From contig NZ_JMKU01000010.1 in assembly GCF_000687165.1 (NCBI RefSeq), positions 153,077 to 217,076 of the forward strand: a stretch of 64,000 nt of DNA, written 5' to 3'. Below are positions 27,945 through 36,744 of this stretch, one piece after another. The DNA comes from Paracidovorax oryzae ATCC 19882. Its GTDB lineage: Bacteria > Pseudomonadota > Gammaproteobacteria > Burkholderiales > Burkholderiaceae_C. How positions within the stretch are numbered: the stretch's first letter is position 1; each line of letters starts with the position of its first letter. The notes beneath the pieces were generated by a model. That model saw only the letters and a list, made by a program, of their open reading frames with translations. It did not search any database and was not told where the DNA came from. A program made the translations under genes and the position numbers.

Positions 27945-28433
27945 TCAGCCCCGCGCCGAGGCCGGCAGGCCGAACACCCGGTCGAAGAGCCAGTTGAAGA
28001 CGAAGGTATAGCCCAGGAAGAACAGCAGCAGGCCCAGGTCCATCACCAGCGCCTGCCAGAGGGTCACGTCGAACCACCAGGCAAAGAGCGGCACCAGGAT
28101 GAGCGCCAGCCCGCCCTCGAAGCCGATCGCATGGGCCACGCGGCGCGCCACGCTGCGGCCGCGTACCGCCTGCCGCGACTCCCAGCGCTCGAACGCCCAG
28201 TTGAAGCCGACGTTCCAGACGATGGCGATCACCGAGCACGCCACCGCCACGGCGCTGGAATGGCCGGCGCCCTGCCCCGTCAGCATGGCCAGGCCGGCGG
28301 TCGCGAAGGCGATGGCGATCAGTTCGTAGAGCGAGACATAGACCACGCGGCGCCAGGGGCCCTGCAGGCCCGGGGCTTCACGTGCGCCAGCGGATGCGGA
28401 GACGGCGGCGGAAGAGGAGGATGGCACGGACAT
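27945..28433 (-). CDS. PACE-family (AceI-like) efflux transporter
   Basis: A 162-residue membrane protein with four helices arranged as two bacterial transmembrane pair domains. The first has RRVVYVSLYELIAIAFAT, with the membrane Glu typical of PACE pumps, and IVWNVGFNWAFERWES. The second repeats the plan (HAIGFEGGLALILVPLFAW, GYTFVFNWLFDRVFG). AceI-type pumps export chlorhexidine or short diamines by proton antiport. It is divergent from a LysR gene with a clear palindrome between them, the arrangement known for AceI/AceR. The ATG at 28433 is followed by a Ser/Ala-rich segment. Confidence 0.88.
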   Translation of the reverse strand: MSVPSSSSAAVSASAGAREAPGLQGPWRRVVYVSLYELIAIAFATAGLAMLTGQGAGHSSAVAVACSVIAIVWNVGFNWAFERWESRQAVRGRSVARRVAHAIGFEGGLALILVPLFAWWFDVTLWQALVMDLGLLLFFLGYTFVFNWLFDRVFGLPASARG

Positions 28434-28440
28434 GCGTCGC

Positions 28441-28471
28441 ACTTTATGTGTGCCACGCTGATACATAAAGT
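28441..28471. promoter_or_regulatory. inverted repeat ACTTTATGT-N13-ACATAAAGT, probable LysR operator
   Basis: Perfect 9-bp arms lie 7 bp from the PACE start codon and 35 bp from the LysR start codon, the only AT-rich patch in the gap. Binding here would block the pump gene and could act on both promoters. The size and symmetry fit a LysR site. Confidence 0.65.
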
Positions 28472-28505
28472 CAGCTTGTTTCAGTTTTTCTGATAGAACG
28501 ACGGC

Positions 28506-29477
28506 ATGGCATTTTCTTCCGACAGCGTGAACGTATTCCTGGCAGTGCTGGACAACGGCTCGTTCTCGGCCGCCGCCCGGGCACTCTCGCGCGTACCCTC
28601 GGCCGTGAGCATGACCATCGCCCACCTGGAGGCCGAGCTGGACGTGCAGCTCTTCGACCGCAGCGGGCGCGAGCCGCGCCCCACCCCCGCCGCCCGCGCG
28701 CTGGAGCCCCAGGCCCGGCTGCTGGGCGCGCAGTTGCGCCAGCTCAATGCGCAGGCCCTGGCGCTCACCCAGGGGCTGGAAGAGCGCCTGACGATCGCCA
28801 TCGCGCCCGAACTGCTGGCCGGCCCCTGGACCGAGGCGCTGGCCGCGCTCACTGCCGAGTACCCCCAGCTGCAGGCGGAGGTGCTGGCCGCACCGCAGGC
28901 CGACGCCATGGCGCTGCTGCACGCGGGCCGCGCCCAGCTGGCGCTGGTGTTCGAGCGCTCCAGCCTGGATGGACGGGAAGGTTTCCAGGAAGTGGGCAGC
29001 GAGACGCTGGTGGCGGTCATCGCGCCGCAGCATCCGGTCATGCAGGCCTCCGCCGGCGCGCCGCTGAGCGAAGTCCACCTGACCACCACGCGCCAGATCG
29101 TCGTGGCCGGGCGCGATCTCGCGCAGACCGATCCGCGCTTCGTGTTCGCGCGCCACCACTGGCGCACCGACAACCACCTGGCCGCGCTCAGCCTCATCGA
29201 GGCCGGCCTGGGCTGGGGCTGGCAGCCGCGCGAACTGGTGGACCCGCGCATCCAGGCCGGCTCGCTGGTGGAAATGCCGTTCGACAACCTCTCCAACGGC
29301 GTGGAGCTGTGGGTGGATGTGGTCTGGTCCAGGGAGCGGCCACAGGGCCTGGGCGCGCGGCGTTTCGTGGAGCGGCTGCGGCAGTCCGCCCAGGCTCCTG
29401 CAGGCCGCGGCAGCGGAGGTGATACAGGCTTGCAGAAATTACATCCGGCAAAACAAAGCCGCGGACGAGCGTCCTAG
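28506..29477 (+). CDS. LysR-family regulator of the divergent PACE pump (AceR-like)
   Basis: A 323-residue LysR protein with the HTH in residues about 5-60 (VNVFLAVLDNGSFSAAARAL, VPSAVSMTIAHLEAELDVQLF) and an effector domain ending near residue 290. The divergent layout and the palindrome at 28441-28471 point to control of the adjacent exporter. The tail after residue 295 is low-complexity. The downstream GH19 gene starts 31 bp further and is probably a separate unit. Confidence 0.9.
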   Translation: MAFSSDSVNVFLAVLDNGSFSAAARALSRVPSAVSMTIAHLEAELDVQLFDRSGREPRPTPAARALEPQARLLGAQLRQLNAQALALTQGLEERLTIAIAPELLAGPWTEALAALTAEYPQLQAEVLAAPQADAMALLHAGRAQLALVFERSSLDGREGFQEVGSETLVAVIAPQHPVMQASAGAPLSEVHLTTTRQIVVAGRDLAQTDPRFVFARHHWRTDNHLAALSLIEAGLGWGWQPRELVDPRIQAGSLVEMPFDNLSNGVELWVDVVWSRERPQGLGARRFVERLRQSAQAPAGRGSGGDTGLQKLHPAKQSRGRAS

Positions 29478-29508
29478 ACTGGCGCGTCTCCATTCCACGG
29501 ATGGGCCC

Positions 29509-30411
29509 ATGCCTGCGCCGCAGAAAATCAATTACCAACACACCGGCCCCTATGACCGGGTCGTTTTCCAGGAACAATTCACCCAGCAGTTCGGCACCAG
29601 CGGCAGGTACAACGCCGCAGCCATTCCCGACATGCTGTCCCTGCTGGGCATGATCGAGCGCGACACGGCCATCAACGACGTGCGCCAGGCTGCCTACATG
29701 CTCGCGACCGTGATGTGGGAAACCACCTCTCCGGTCACCGTCACCAAGGTGGCGACGAACAAGAAGGGGCTGCCGCTGGTGGACAAGCACGGGCAGCCCG
29801 TCGTCCTCAAGCAGAAGAAGTGGCTGATGACCATGGCCCCCGTGGCCGAGATCGGCCACGGCAAGGGACGGCAGTACCACGAACCCGTCAAGGTCAAGCT
29901 GCTGCCGGATGGCGGGGCGCGCATCACCGAGCAGGACGGCGACCAGTTCTCGGTCACGGCGGCCGGGGACATCTCCCCGCTCACCAAGGGTGCCAAGATG
30001 GGCACCAAGGACGACGGCGCCGCCACCAAGTCCTACGACTCCGACGACGGCATCGAGCAGGCCTATTACGGGCGCGGCTACGTGCAGCTGACCTGGTGGT
30101 CCAACTACGCCAAGGCAGGCGTCGCGCTCGGCCGGGGGCTGGGGCTGCTGACGGACCCGGAGCAGGTCAAGACGCCCGAGACCGCCTATGCACTGATGTC
30201 CTACGGCATGCGCACGGGCGGCATCTTCGCGAACGGGCGCAAGTTCTCGCTCTACTTCTCGGGGGACGCGACCGATTACGTGTCGGCCCGGAAAATGGTC
30301 AACGGAAGCGACCACGCCGAAGACATCGCCAAGATCGCCCGGAAGTTCGAGGCGGTCCTGCTGAAGGCCCGGCCGAACGCCATCACCACACCCGCCGCCC
30401 CCAAGCCATGA
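29509..30411 (+). CDS. GH19 (chitinase/lysozyme-like) glycoside hydrolase, possible secreted effector
   Basis: A 300-residue protein with the GH19 fold. The catalytic Glu region is AAYMLATVMWETTSPVT (written from the helix that carries WE), interrupted by an insertion of Lys-rich hairpins, then the signature AYYGRGYVQLTWWSNYAKAG, which is diagnostic. Such enzymes cut chitin or peptidoglycan glycan strands. There is no Sec or Tat signal and no phage gene nearby. The stop codon overlaps the start of a gene for a secreted DUF4087 protein. This pairing fits a type VI-delivered peptidoglycan hydrolase with its periplasmic immunity protein, by inference. The start at 29509 is chosen because the sequence upstream is LysR tail. 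Confidence 0.85.
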   Translation: MPAPQKINYQHTGPYDRVVFQEQFTQQFGTSGRYNAAAIPDMLSLLGMIERDTAINDVRQAAYMLATVMWETTSPVTVTKVATNKKGLPLVDKHGQPVVLKQKKWLMTMAPVAEIGHGKGRQYHEPVKVKLLPDGGARITEQDGDQFSVTAAGDISPLTKGAKMGTKDDGAATKSYDSDDGIEQAYYGRGYVQLTWWSNYAKAGVALGRGLGLLTDPEQVKTPETAYALMSYGMRTGGIFANGRKFSLYFSGDATDYVSARKMVNGSDHAEDIAKIARKFEAVLLKARPNAITTPAAPKP

Positions 30412-30833
30412 CACGCTGCACTGCCCCGAAGACCCTGCGCGGCCCGATGACGGCCCGCGTCCTCCATGCCCTGCTGTGGCTGGGTGCCTGCCAGTTCGCG
30501 GCCGCCGCGATGCCGCCCGACACGACCACGCGCTGCGGCTGGTTCGACAACCCGACGCCGGGCAACGCGACCCTGGTGGACAAGGACGGGGAATGGACCA
30601 TCGGCATGCAGGGAGGCCACCAGGCCGAAGGCGACTGGCCGACGTTCCCCAAGTCGCGCTGGGTGGCGACCGGCACCGGCAGCGCGGGCTACGGCTGCGC
30701 CTGCCTGAAAGTCAGCGCCCGCGCCGATACGCAGGAAGTGACGCACATCTTCTCGTCACGCACCCAGCCCTTGTCGGTCTGCCGCAAGGACAAGGCGCTG
30801 ACGGGCAAGGAGCCGGAGAACCCGCTCAAGTAA
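30408..30833 (+). CDS. DUF4087-family secreted protein, candidate immunity protein
   Basis: A 141-residue protein with an N-terminal signal sequence (VLHALLWLGACQFAAAAM). The mature part carries the DUF4087 pattern RCGWFDNPTPGNATLVDKDG, then WTIGMQGG, and GYGCACLKV near the end with paired cysteines. DUF4087 proteins are small periplasmic proteins without known activity. Start 30408 overlaps the GH19 stop by four bases (ATGA). A Met at 30447 would give a more usual signal peptide and is an alternative. Tight coupling to a wall-cutting enzyme suggests it protects the cell from that enzyme. Confidence 0.8.
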   Translation: MTRCTAPKTLRGPMTARVLHALLWLGACQFAAAAMPPDTTTRCGWFDNPTPGNATLVDKDGEWTIGMQGGHQAEGDWPTFPKSRWVATGTGSAGYGCACLKVSARADTQEVTHIFSSRTQPLSVCRKDKALTGKEPENPLK

Positions 30834-30905
30834 GTCCGGCGGCCGGGTTACTGACTTGGTAGATGGCCGCATGGGCTGAGCAGCGCCACAAAAAAAGCGC
30901 GACCA

Positions 30906-31455
30906 ATGGCTGACAACTCACTGATCTGCCGCCGCGAGGGCTGCGGCACACCCGTCCAGATCTCCGACGCGGGCGCCGTCCACCGGCTCATGCTCAAGCT
31001 GCGGCAGCTCTACGTGCAATCCACAGGCGGCCGATGAAGCTACCCAATACTGGGCAGGCGTCGCCACCCAGTCTCGGAGTCCTTTGGCGCCGCTGGCCCA
31101 CGTGCCCGGCGTGTTCGCCGCGCTGTGGACCCCGGACATTGCACCCACCACGGCCACAGTACTGAGCACTGCCGGATATGGCTTTGCAGCGCTGCCGAAG
31201 AGCCTGATCCACTTTACGACGAAGGCAGGGGCCGCAGGCATCGCGCGAACCGCCGTCATCCACTCCAGCAAATTCGGCCTGCATGGATTTTTCGGGCCTG
31301 GCGTGTACATGGCCAGATTCGGCCGCCCTCTGAACATGATGATCAAAGAGGCCGCGACGATTCCAATACACCTTTCGACCCCAGCCGGCACCGTCCGTAT
31401 CCTTCCTTACCTTGTGTACGTCCGGTGGGGCTTCAACGGTGTGAGGATGCTCTGA
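30906..31455 (+). pseudogene. frameshifted ADP-ribosyltransferase-like toxin (HYD1-type)
   Basis: Two frames make up one protein. The first (30906-31037) gives 43 residues, MADNSLICRREGCGTPVQIS and a helix ending VQSTGGR. The second picks up near 31030 with ADEATQYWAGVATQSRSP and runs to 31455. A one-base change near 31025-31033 would join them without a gap. The C-terminal 90 residues (LIHFTTKAGAAGIARTAVI, then FFGPGVYMARFGRP) resemble the Tox-ART-HYD1 ADP-ribosyltransferase domain of polymorphic toxins: an H-x-T strand and an FGPGVYM turn. Either the gene is dead or it is read by programmed frameshifting. It overlaps the following membrane protein gene. Confidence 0.65.
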
Positions 31456-31628
31456 TGAAACGCCTTCGCTTTTCCACCATCTTCGGCTGGTGCACCGTCC
31501 TATTCGGCTGGACCTGCTGGGTGCTGGCCTACGTGCAGGGCAATTGGTGGTGGGTCGTGGTTTCCGTCATTCCGTATGTGATCTACCAGGCGTTCTTCAA
31601 CAAGGACGGGCAGGAGGGCAGCGGCTGA
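31455..31628 (+). CDS. small membrane protein, candidate immunity to the ART-like toxin
   Basis: A 57-residue protein with two hydrophobic helices, residues about 8-27 (TIFGWCTVLFGWTCWVLAYV) and 31-48 (WWVVVSVIPYVIYQAFF). A short charged tail ends in DGQEGSG. The ATG shares its A with the toxin stop codon (TGATG), typical of translational coupling. No family is recognised. Its place directly behind a toxin-like gene suggests immunity, but a membrane location would be unusual for a cytosolic ADP-ribosyltransferase. Confidence 0.65.
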   Translation: MKRLRFSTIFGWCTVLFGWTCWVLAYVQGNWWWVVVSVIPYVIYQAFFNKDGQEGSG

Positions 31629-31708
31629 GCTGCTCGAACAGGTCCGGTTGCGGCTCCTCCGGTAGCCCTGCGAACCGCCCGTGCGCAGCGTCGCGGCAAT
31701 GCGACAGC

Positions 31709-31727
31709 GAATGAGATTGGTTCTCAA
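31709..31727. promoter_or_regulatory. Fur-box-like inverted repeat
   Basis: GAATGAGATTGGTTCTCAA contains the inverted repeat TGAGA-N5-TCTCA and matches the AT-rich GAATGAGAAT-type half-sites of Fur boxes in Betaproteobacteria. It lies about 120 bp upstream of a siderophore receptor gene, where iron control is expected. Confidence 0.5.
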
Positions 31728-31844
31728 CCTGGTGTTACAGTTCGGCGCCTTCACGGCCGAGCTGCGCACCGTTGCGCACTGATCCGTTCCCCGTCGTTTT
31801 CGCGTCTTCTCTCGCGCCGGAGCCTGCTCCGGCCTGCTCTGCAC

Positions 31845-34049
31845 ATGCCCGCTCTCTCGTCGCCTTCCATCCCGGCCACCGTGGCCGCGGCCCCCTCGCG
31901 CTCCGCCATGCCCCGCCGCGCCCCGCTGGCGCAGGCCGTGCTGGCGCTGGCCGCCACCCTGTCCGCCCAGCACCCGGCCCATGCGCAGGAGGCCGCCACG
32001 GCCCCGGCAGCCTCCACCGCCACGCTGCAGGAAGTGCGCGTGCAGGATGCCACCGACGGCTCCGGCTACCAGGGCGCGCAGCGCAACACCGCCGCCACCC
32101 GCACCGACACGCCCCTGGTCGAAACCCCGCAGGCGGTGCGCGTGGTATCGCAGCAGCTCATCCAGGACCTGGGCGCCACGCGCCTGGCGGACACGGTGGA
32201 CTTCGTGAGCGGCGTCACGCGCCTCAATGACTTCGGCGGCACCTGGGACAACTACGCCATCCGCGGCTTCAGCAATACCGACGGCGGCTCGCTGCTCAAC
32301 GGCTTCGCCTCCGGCCGGGGCTATGGCCCCATGCGCGACATGGCGACGGTGGAGCGGGTGGAGTTCCTCAAGGGCCCGGCCGCCGCGCTCTACGGCAGCA
32401 GCGAGCCCGGCGGCACGCTCAACATCGTCACCAAGAAGCCGCAGTTCACCGCGTCGCACAAGGCCGGCCTGGAAGTGGGCACGCTGGGCATGCGCCGCGC
32501 CACGCTGGACACCACCGGCCCCATCACGCAGCACCTGGCCTACCGCCTGAACGTGGCGGCCGAGGACGGCGCGAGCCGCACGAATCTGGTGGACAGCCAC
32601 AAGTACGTGGTCGCCCCCGCGTTCACCTGGGCGCTGGGCGCCGACACGGTGCTGCAATACGAGGCCGAGTTCATCCGCATCCGCACGCCGCTGGACCGGG
32701 GCACCATCCAGGTGAACGGCAATGCCCTGGCCCTGCCCGGCGACCGTTTCCTGGGCGAGCCCAACCGCGGCAAGCTGCATGTGACGGGCGACACGCACCA
32801 GCTGACACTGGACCACGACCTGGGCGGCGGCTGGCGCACGCGCCTGGGCGCCTCGTACCGGGAGACTGCGTACTACGGCGACGCCATGGACTTTGGCAAC
32901 GGAAGGCTGGGCCTGCTGCAGGCCGATGGCCGCACGCTGTATCGCAGCGACACCTGGCGCAGCCTGCCTTCGCGCGACACCTCGGTGCAGGCCGAGGTGG
33001 AGGGCAAGGCCACCACCGGCAGCCTGCGCCACACCCTGCTGGCGGGCCTGGAGTCCTCGCGCCTGTTCGTGGGCCAGTACGGCGAGGCCTCGGCCCGAGG
33101 CTCCCGCCTGTACGCCATCGACATCTACCAGCCCACCTACGACCTGTCCCGGACAGCGTCGATGACGCCGTATTTCAGCAGCCAGGACCACCAGCGCGCC
33201 ACGGGCCTCTTCCTGCAGGACCAGATCGACCTCACGGCGCGCTGGAAGCTGCTGGCCGGCGTGCGCTTCGACCGTTTCCATCAGAGCCTGGACGACCGGC
33301 TCGCCAACAGCAACACCACTCAGGAGCATTCATCCACCTCGCCGCGCGTGGGACTCAGCTACATGCTCACGCCGGACAGCTCGGTCTATGTCTCCTACGG
33401 CCGCTCGTTCCGGCCCAATGCCGGCGGCGATGCGTCGGGCAACGCCTTCGCACCGACCAAGGGCAAGGCCTTCGAAGCCGGTGCCAAGTGGCAGTCGCCC
33501 GACCAGCGCCTGATCGCCTCCATGGCCGTGTTCGACATCCGCAAGACCAACGTGCTCACGCCTGATCCGAACAACGCCAACTTCAACGTGGCGGCGGGCG
33601 AGGTGCGCAGCCGTGGCGTCGAGGCCGATGTGTCCGGCAAGCTCGACGCTCATTGGCGACTGACGGCCAACGCGGCCTACACCGACACCGAGGTGCTGCG
33701 CGATAACGACAAGACTCTGCTGGGCAAGCGCCTGCTGGGCATCCCGCGCGTGAGCGGCGGCCTGTTCGCCATCCGCGAAGACCGCCTGGCCTCGGGCGGC
33801 CGCTACGGCGTGGGCGGCGGCCTGGTGCACGTGGGCGAACGCACGGCCACGGCCAACGACACCTACCGCCTGCCGGCCTACACAACGGCGCGCCTCACCG
33901 CCTACTGGCAGGTCGATCCGCGCACACGCCTGACGCTGGACGTACACAACCTCTTCGACAAGCACTACGCCGCCACGTCATGGGGCGCGCTCACCGCCAT
34001 GCCGGGCCTGGGCCGGCAGGTGGTGGCGGGGCTCCAGCACAGCTTCTGA
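31845..34049 (+). CDS. TonB-dependent ferric-siderophore receptor
   Basis: A 734-residue outer-membrane receptor. A signal region (LAQAVLALAATLSAQHPAHA) is followed by a TonB-box-like LQEVRVQDA, a plug domain (ETPQAVRVVSQQLIQDLGA, FSNTDGGSLLNG, VERVEFLKGPAAALYGSSEP, GGTLNIVTKKP) and a 22-strand barrel. The barrel includes LFLQDQIDLTARWKLLAGVR and VSYGRSFRPNAGG and ends in a C-terminal Phe (GLQHSF) for barrel assembly. The plug pattern is that of ferrichrome/coprogen-type receptors. It imports an iron complex using TonB energy. A Fur-like site precedes it. Confidence 0.93.
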   Translation: MPALSSPSIPATVAAAPSRSAMPRRAPLAQAVLALAATLSAQHPAHAQEAATAPAASTATLQEVRVQDATDGSGYQGAQRNTAATRTDTPLVETPQAVRVVSQQLIQDLGATRLADTVDFVSGVTRLNDFGGTWDNYAIRGFSNTDGGSLLNGFASGRGYGPMRDMATVERVEFLKGPAAALYGSSEPGGTLNIVTKKPQFTASHKAGLEVGTLGMRRATLDTTGPITQHLAYRLNVAAEDGASRTNLVDSHKYVVAPAFTWALGADTVLQYEAEFIRIRTPLDRGTIQVNGNALALPGDRFLGEPNRGKLHVTGDTHQLTLDHDLGGGWRTRLGASYRETAYYGDAMDFGNGRLGLLQADGRTLYRSDTWRSLPSRDTSVQAEVEGKATTGSLRHTLLAGLESSRLFVGQYGEASARGSRLYAIDIYQPTYDLSRTASMTPYFSSQDHQRATGLFLQDQIDLTARWKLLAGVRFDRFHQSLDDRLANSNTTQEHSSTSPRVGLSYMLTPDSSVYVSYGRSFRPNAGGDASGNAFAPTKGKAFEAGAKWQSPDQRLIASMAVFDIRKTNVLTPDPNNANFNVAAGEVRSRGVEADVSGKLDAHWRLTANAAYTDTEVLRDNDKTLLGKRLLGIPRVSGGLFAIREDRLASGGRYGVGGGLVHVGERTATANDTYRLPAYTTARLTAYWQVDPRTRLTLDVHNLFDKHYAATSWGALTAMPGLGRQVVAGLQHSF

Positions 34050-34115
34050 GTCCATCGCCCGTTCCTGTGGCAGTCTTGGCGTTTGCGGCGACCACATGAA
34101 ACGGAAGGCATCCAC

Positions 34116-35597
34116 ATGGGCTTGGCAATGGGTTGGGACGAATGGGCCGCGCACGACGCGGTAGGGCTGGCCGGACTGGTGCGCCGCGGCGAGGTGACCC
34201 CCGCCGAGCTCGCCGCCCAGGCGGCGGCCGGCGTGGCGAAGGTCAACCCCGCCCTGGGCGCGGTGGTCGAGGTCTTCGCCGATGCGGTGGCCGACCCGCT
34301 GCAGGCCGGCATGCAGCCCGGCGGCCCGCTGGCCGGCGTGCCCTTCTTCATGAAGGACCTGGGCCCCACGCTGGCCGGGCGGCTGCAGGAGCAGGGCTCG
34401 CTCTTCATGCGCGGCAACCGCCCCACCGAAGACGCCTGGCTCACGCGGCAGATGCGCCGCGCGGGGCTGAACCTCATGGGCCGCACCACCACGCCGGAAT
34501 TCGGCGTCTGCAGCTCGGCCGAGAACCCGGCCGTCTATGTCACGCGCAACCCCTGGAACACCGGCTACACCACCTGCGGCTCCTCCGCCGGCACGGCCGC
34601 CATCGTGGCGGCCGGCGTGGTGCCCATGTCGCATGCCACGGACGGCGGCGGCTCCATCCGCATCCCGGCGGGCTTCAACGGCAACATCGGCCTCAAGCCC
34701 TCGCGCGGCGTGTTCTCCATCGCGCCGCAGGCCTCGGACATCACGGGCTATGTCTCCACCCAGGGCTGCCACAGCCGCACGGTGCGCGACACGGCCGCCT
34801 TCGTCGATGCCTGCCGGGGCGGCGCGCCGGGCGAGTTCATGCCCTACTGGACCGCGCCCGAGCCCTATACAGAACTGATCCGCCGCGACCCGGCCCGCCT
34901 GCGCATCGCGCTCTCGCACGAATGGGGCGACTACCGCGCCACGCCCGCCATCGTGGCCGAACTGGAAAAGGCCGGCCGCTTCCTCGAAGGCCTGGGCCAC
35001 CACGTCGAATGGGCGCTGCCGCAGGTGGACCTGCGTGCCGCCTTCCGCGCCCAGACCACCTGCTACATCAGCAATTTCGCCCAGGTCATCAACGGCCTGC
35101 TGGAGCGGCGCGGCCTCGAATCGCCGCCCTCCGACCTGATCGAGCCCGTCAACATCCGCATCTGGGAGGCGGGCCGCGGCCTGCCCTATGCCGAGCGCCA
35201 CCGCATGCAGACCGTGTTCAACACCACGGCGCGCGGCTTCGGCGCCTTCTTCGAGGCATGGGACATCATCCTCACCCCCATCACCGCGCGGCCCACGCCG
35301 CCCGTGGGCACCACCGAATACCTCACCACCAGCAGCAACCCCGACGTGCTGGACTGGTTCGACAACCTCTGGCAGTTCTTCGCCTATACGCCGCTGTCCA
35401 ACCTCTGCGGCATTCCGGCCATCTCCCTGCCCATGGGCGCGCAGGACCACGGCCTGCCCTTCGGCATCCACGCCCAGGCGCGCCAGGGCCACGACGGCCT
35501 GCTGCTGCAGCTGGCCGCGCAGATCGAGCGGGCGCTCGGCGGGCGCTGGAACGATGGCCGCAGGCCGGCGGTGCACGTGGCATCGGCTGCGCAGTAG
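34116..35597 (+). CDS. amidase, amidase-signature family
   Basis: A 493-residue enzyme of the amidase-signature family. The catalytic triad is visible: Lys in GVPFFMKDLGPT, cis-Ser in TTCGSSAGTAAIVAAG and the nucleophile Ser in HATDGGGSIRIPAGF. The core continues with GLKPSRGVFSIAP. The C-terminal part (NLWQFFAYTPLSNLCGIPA) is also typical. The family hydrolyses amides of many kinds, and the substrate cannot be told. The start at 34116 (MGLAMGWDEW) follows GGAAGG at a slightly long distance. It stands alone between the TonB receptor and the PPK2 gene. Confidence 0.9.
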   Translation: MGLAMGWDEWAAHDAVGLAGLVRRGEVTPAELAAQAAAGVAKVNPALGAVVEVFADAVADPLQAGMQPGGPLAGVPFFMKDLGPTLAGRLQEQGSLFMRGNRPTEDAWLTRQMRRAGLNLMGRTTTPEFGVCSSAENPAVYVTRNPWNTGYTTCGSSAGTAAIVAAGVVPMSHATDGGGSIRIPAGFNGNIGLKPSRGVFSIAPQASDITGYVSTQGCHSRTVRDTAAFVDACRGGAPGEFMPYWTAPEPYTELIRRDPARLRIALSHEWGDYRATPAIVAELEKAGRFLEGLGHHVEWALPQVDLRAAFRAQTTCYISNFAQVINGLLERRGLESPPSDLIEPVNIRIWEAGRGLPYAERHRMQTVFNTTARGFGAFFEAWDIILTPITARPTPPVGTTEYLTTSSNPDVLDWFDNLWQFFAYTPLSNLCGIPAISLPMGAQDHGLPFGIHAQARQGHDGLLLQLAAQIERALGGRWNDGRRPAVHVASAAQ

Positions 35598-35685
35598 CGG
35601 TCGGCCCGGCAGTAGCGCGTTTCTCCCACGGCAGGGCACGCAGGGGGCCGGGTACAGTGGTCCATCGCCCAGGAGACCCCCACCG

Positions 35686-36573
35686 ATGGAATTTTCCCCG
35701 CCCTTTTCCCGCATCGACCCCGCCCTGGCCCGCCAATGGGCCGGCTGGCAGCCGAAGGAGTTCACCAGCCTCCCGGCCCTCCGCAAGGGCCTGCCCGACC
35801 CCCTGCCCCTGGAACGCTTCGACCCCGGCGCCAAGCCGTTTTCCTCCGGCGAGAAAGCCATGGACAAGGCCGCCGTGGAAGCCCTGGCCGAGGAGCTGGA
35901 CGGGCTGCAGAACCTGTTCTACGCCGACCGCCGCTTCAAGCTGCTGGTGCTGCTGCAGGGCACCGACACCTCGGGCAAGGACGGCACCGTCCGCGGCGTG
36001 TTCGGCCGCATGAGCGCCCTGGGCGTGCGCGCCGTGGGCTGGAAGGCCCCCACCGAGACCGAGCGCTCGCACGACTACCTCTGGCGCATCCATGCCCAGG
36101 TGCCCGCGGCCGGCGAGACGGTGGTCTTCAACCGCAGCCACTACGAAGACGTGCTGGTGCCTGTGGTGCAGGGCTGGATCACGCCCGGGCAGCACGCCCA
36201 GCGCCTGGCGCACATCAACGACTTCGAGCGCATGCTGGCCGAGACCGGCACGGTGATCGTCAAGTTCATGCTGCACATCAGCAAGGACGAGCAGCGCGAG
36301 CGCCTGCAGGCCCGGCTGGACGACCCGGCCAAGCACTGGAAATTCGAGATGGGCGACATCGCGGCCCGCAAGCAGTGGGACGACTACCAGCGCGCCTACG
36401 CCACGCTGCTGGCCGCCACGCACACGCCCTGGGCGCCGTGGACCATCGTGCCGGCCGACTCCAAGACCCACCGCAACCTGATGATCGCCACCGTGCTGCG
36501 CGAGGTGCTGCGCAATCTCGACCTGCGCTACCCGGAGGGCGATCCGGCGCTGGCCGATTTCCGGATCGAGTGA
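35686..36573 (+). CDS. polyphosphate kinase 2 (PPK2)-family phosphotransferase
   Basis: A 295-residue one-domain PPK2 protein. It has Walker A GTDTSGKDG at residues 92-100, a Walker B-like VFNRSHYEDVLVPVV and lid-region residues in DDPAKHWKFEMGD. It transfers phosphate from polyphosphate to a nucleoside mono- or diphosphate; which one depends on the subclass and is not certain here. An AGGAGA site lies 9 bp before ATG 35686. The gene is 171 bp upstream of glutamate dehydrogenase, with an inverted repeat between them. Confidence 0.9.
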   Translation: MEFSPPFSRIDPALARQWAGWQPKEFTSLPALRKGLPDPLPLERFDPGAKPFSSGEKAMDKAAVEALAEELDGLQNLFYADRRFKLLVLLQGTDTSGKDGTVRGVFGRMSALGVRAVGWKAPTETERSHDYLWRIHAQVPAAGETVVFNRSHYEDVLVPVVQGWITPGQHAQRLAHINDFERMLAETGTVIVKFMLHISKDEQRERLQARLDDPAKHWKFEMGDIAARKQWDDYQRAYATLLAATHTPWAPWTIVPADSKTHRNLMIATVLREVLRNLDLRYPEGDPALADFRIE

Positions 36574-36633
36574 CACCGCCGCCATGCACGCCGCGCCCTG
36601 CCCCATTCCGCCCATCGGGATGCATTCGCTCCT

Positions 36634-36654
36634 GTTATGCATCCGCCGCATAAC
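36634..36654. promoter_or_regulatory. inverted repeat GTTATGC-N7-GCATAAC upstream of gdh
   Basis: Perfect 7-bp arms 91 bp before the glutamate dehydrogenase start. The TTATGC...GCATAA symmetry and spacing fit a LysR-type operator, suggesting regulated expression. No regulator gene is adjacent. Confidence 0.5.
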
Positions 36655-36744
36655 CCGGAAACACTCAGGCCTTGGACAGCCCGGGGGGCGAGGCATACAG
36701 TCGCTGGCCTGACCCTACCTCCTACACCCAAGGGAAACATCCGC

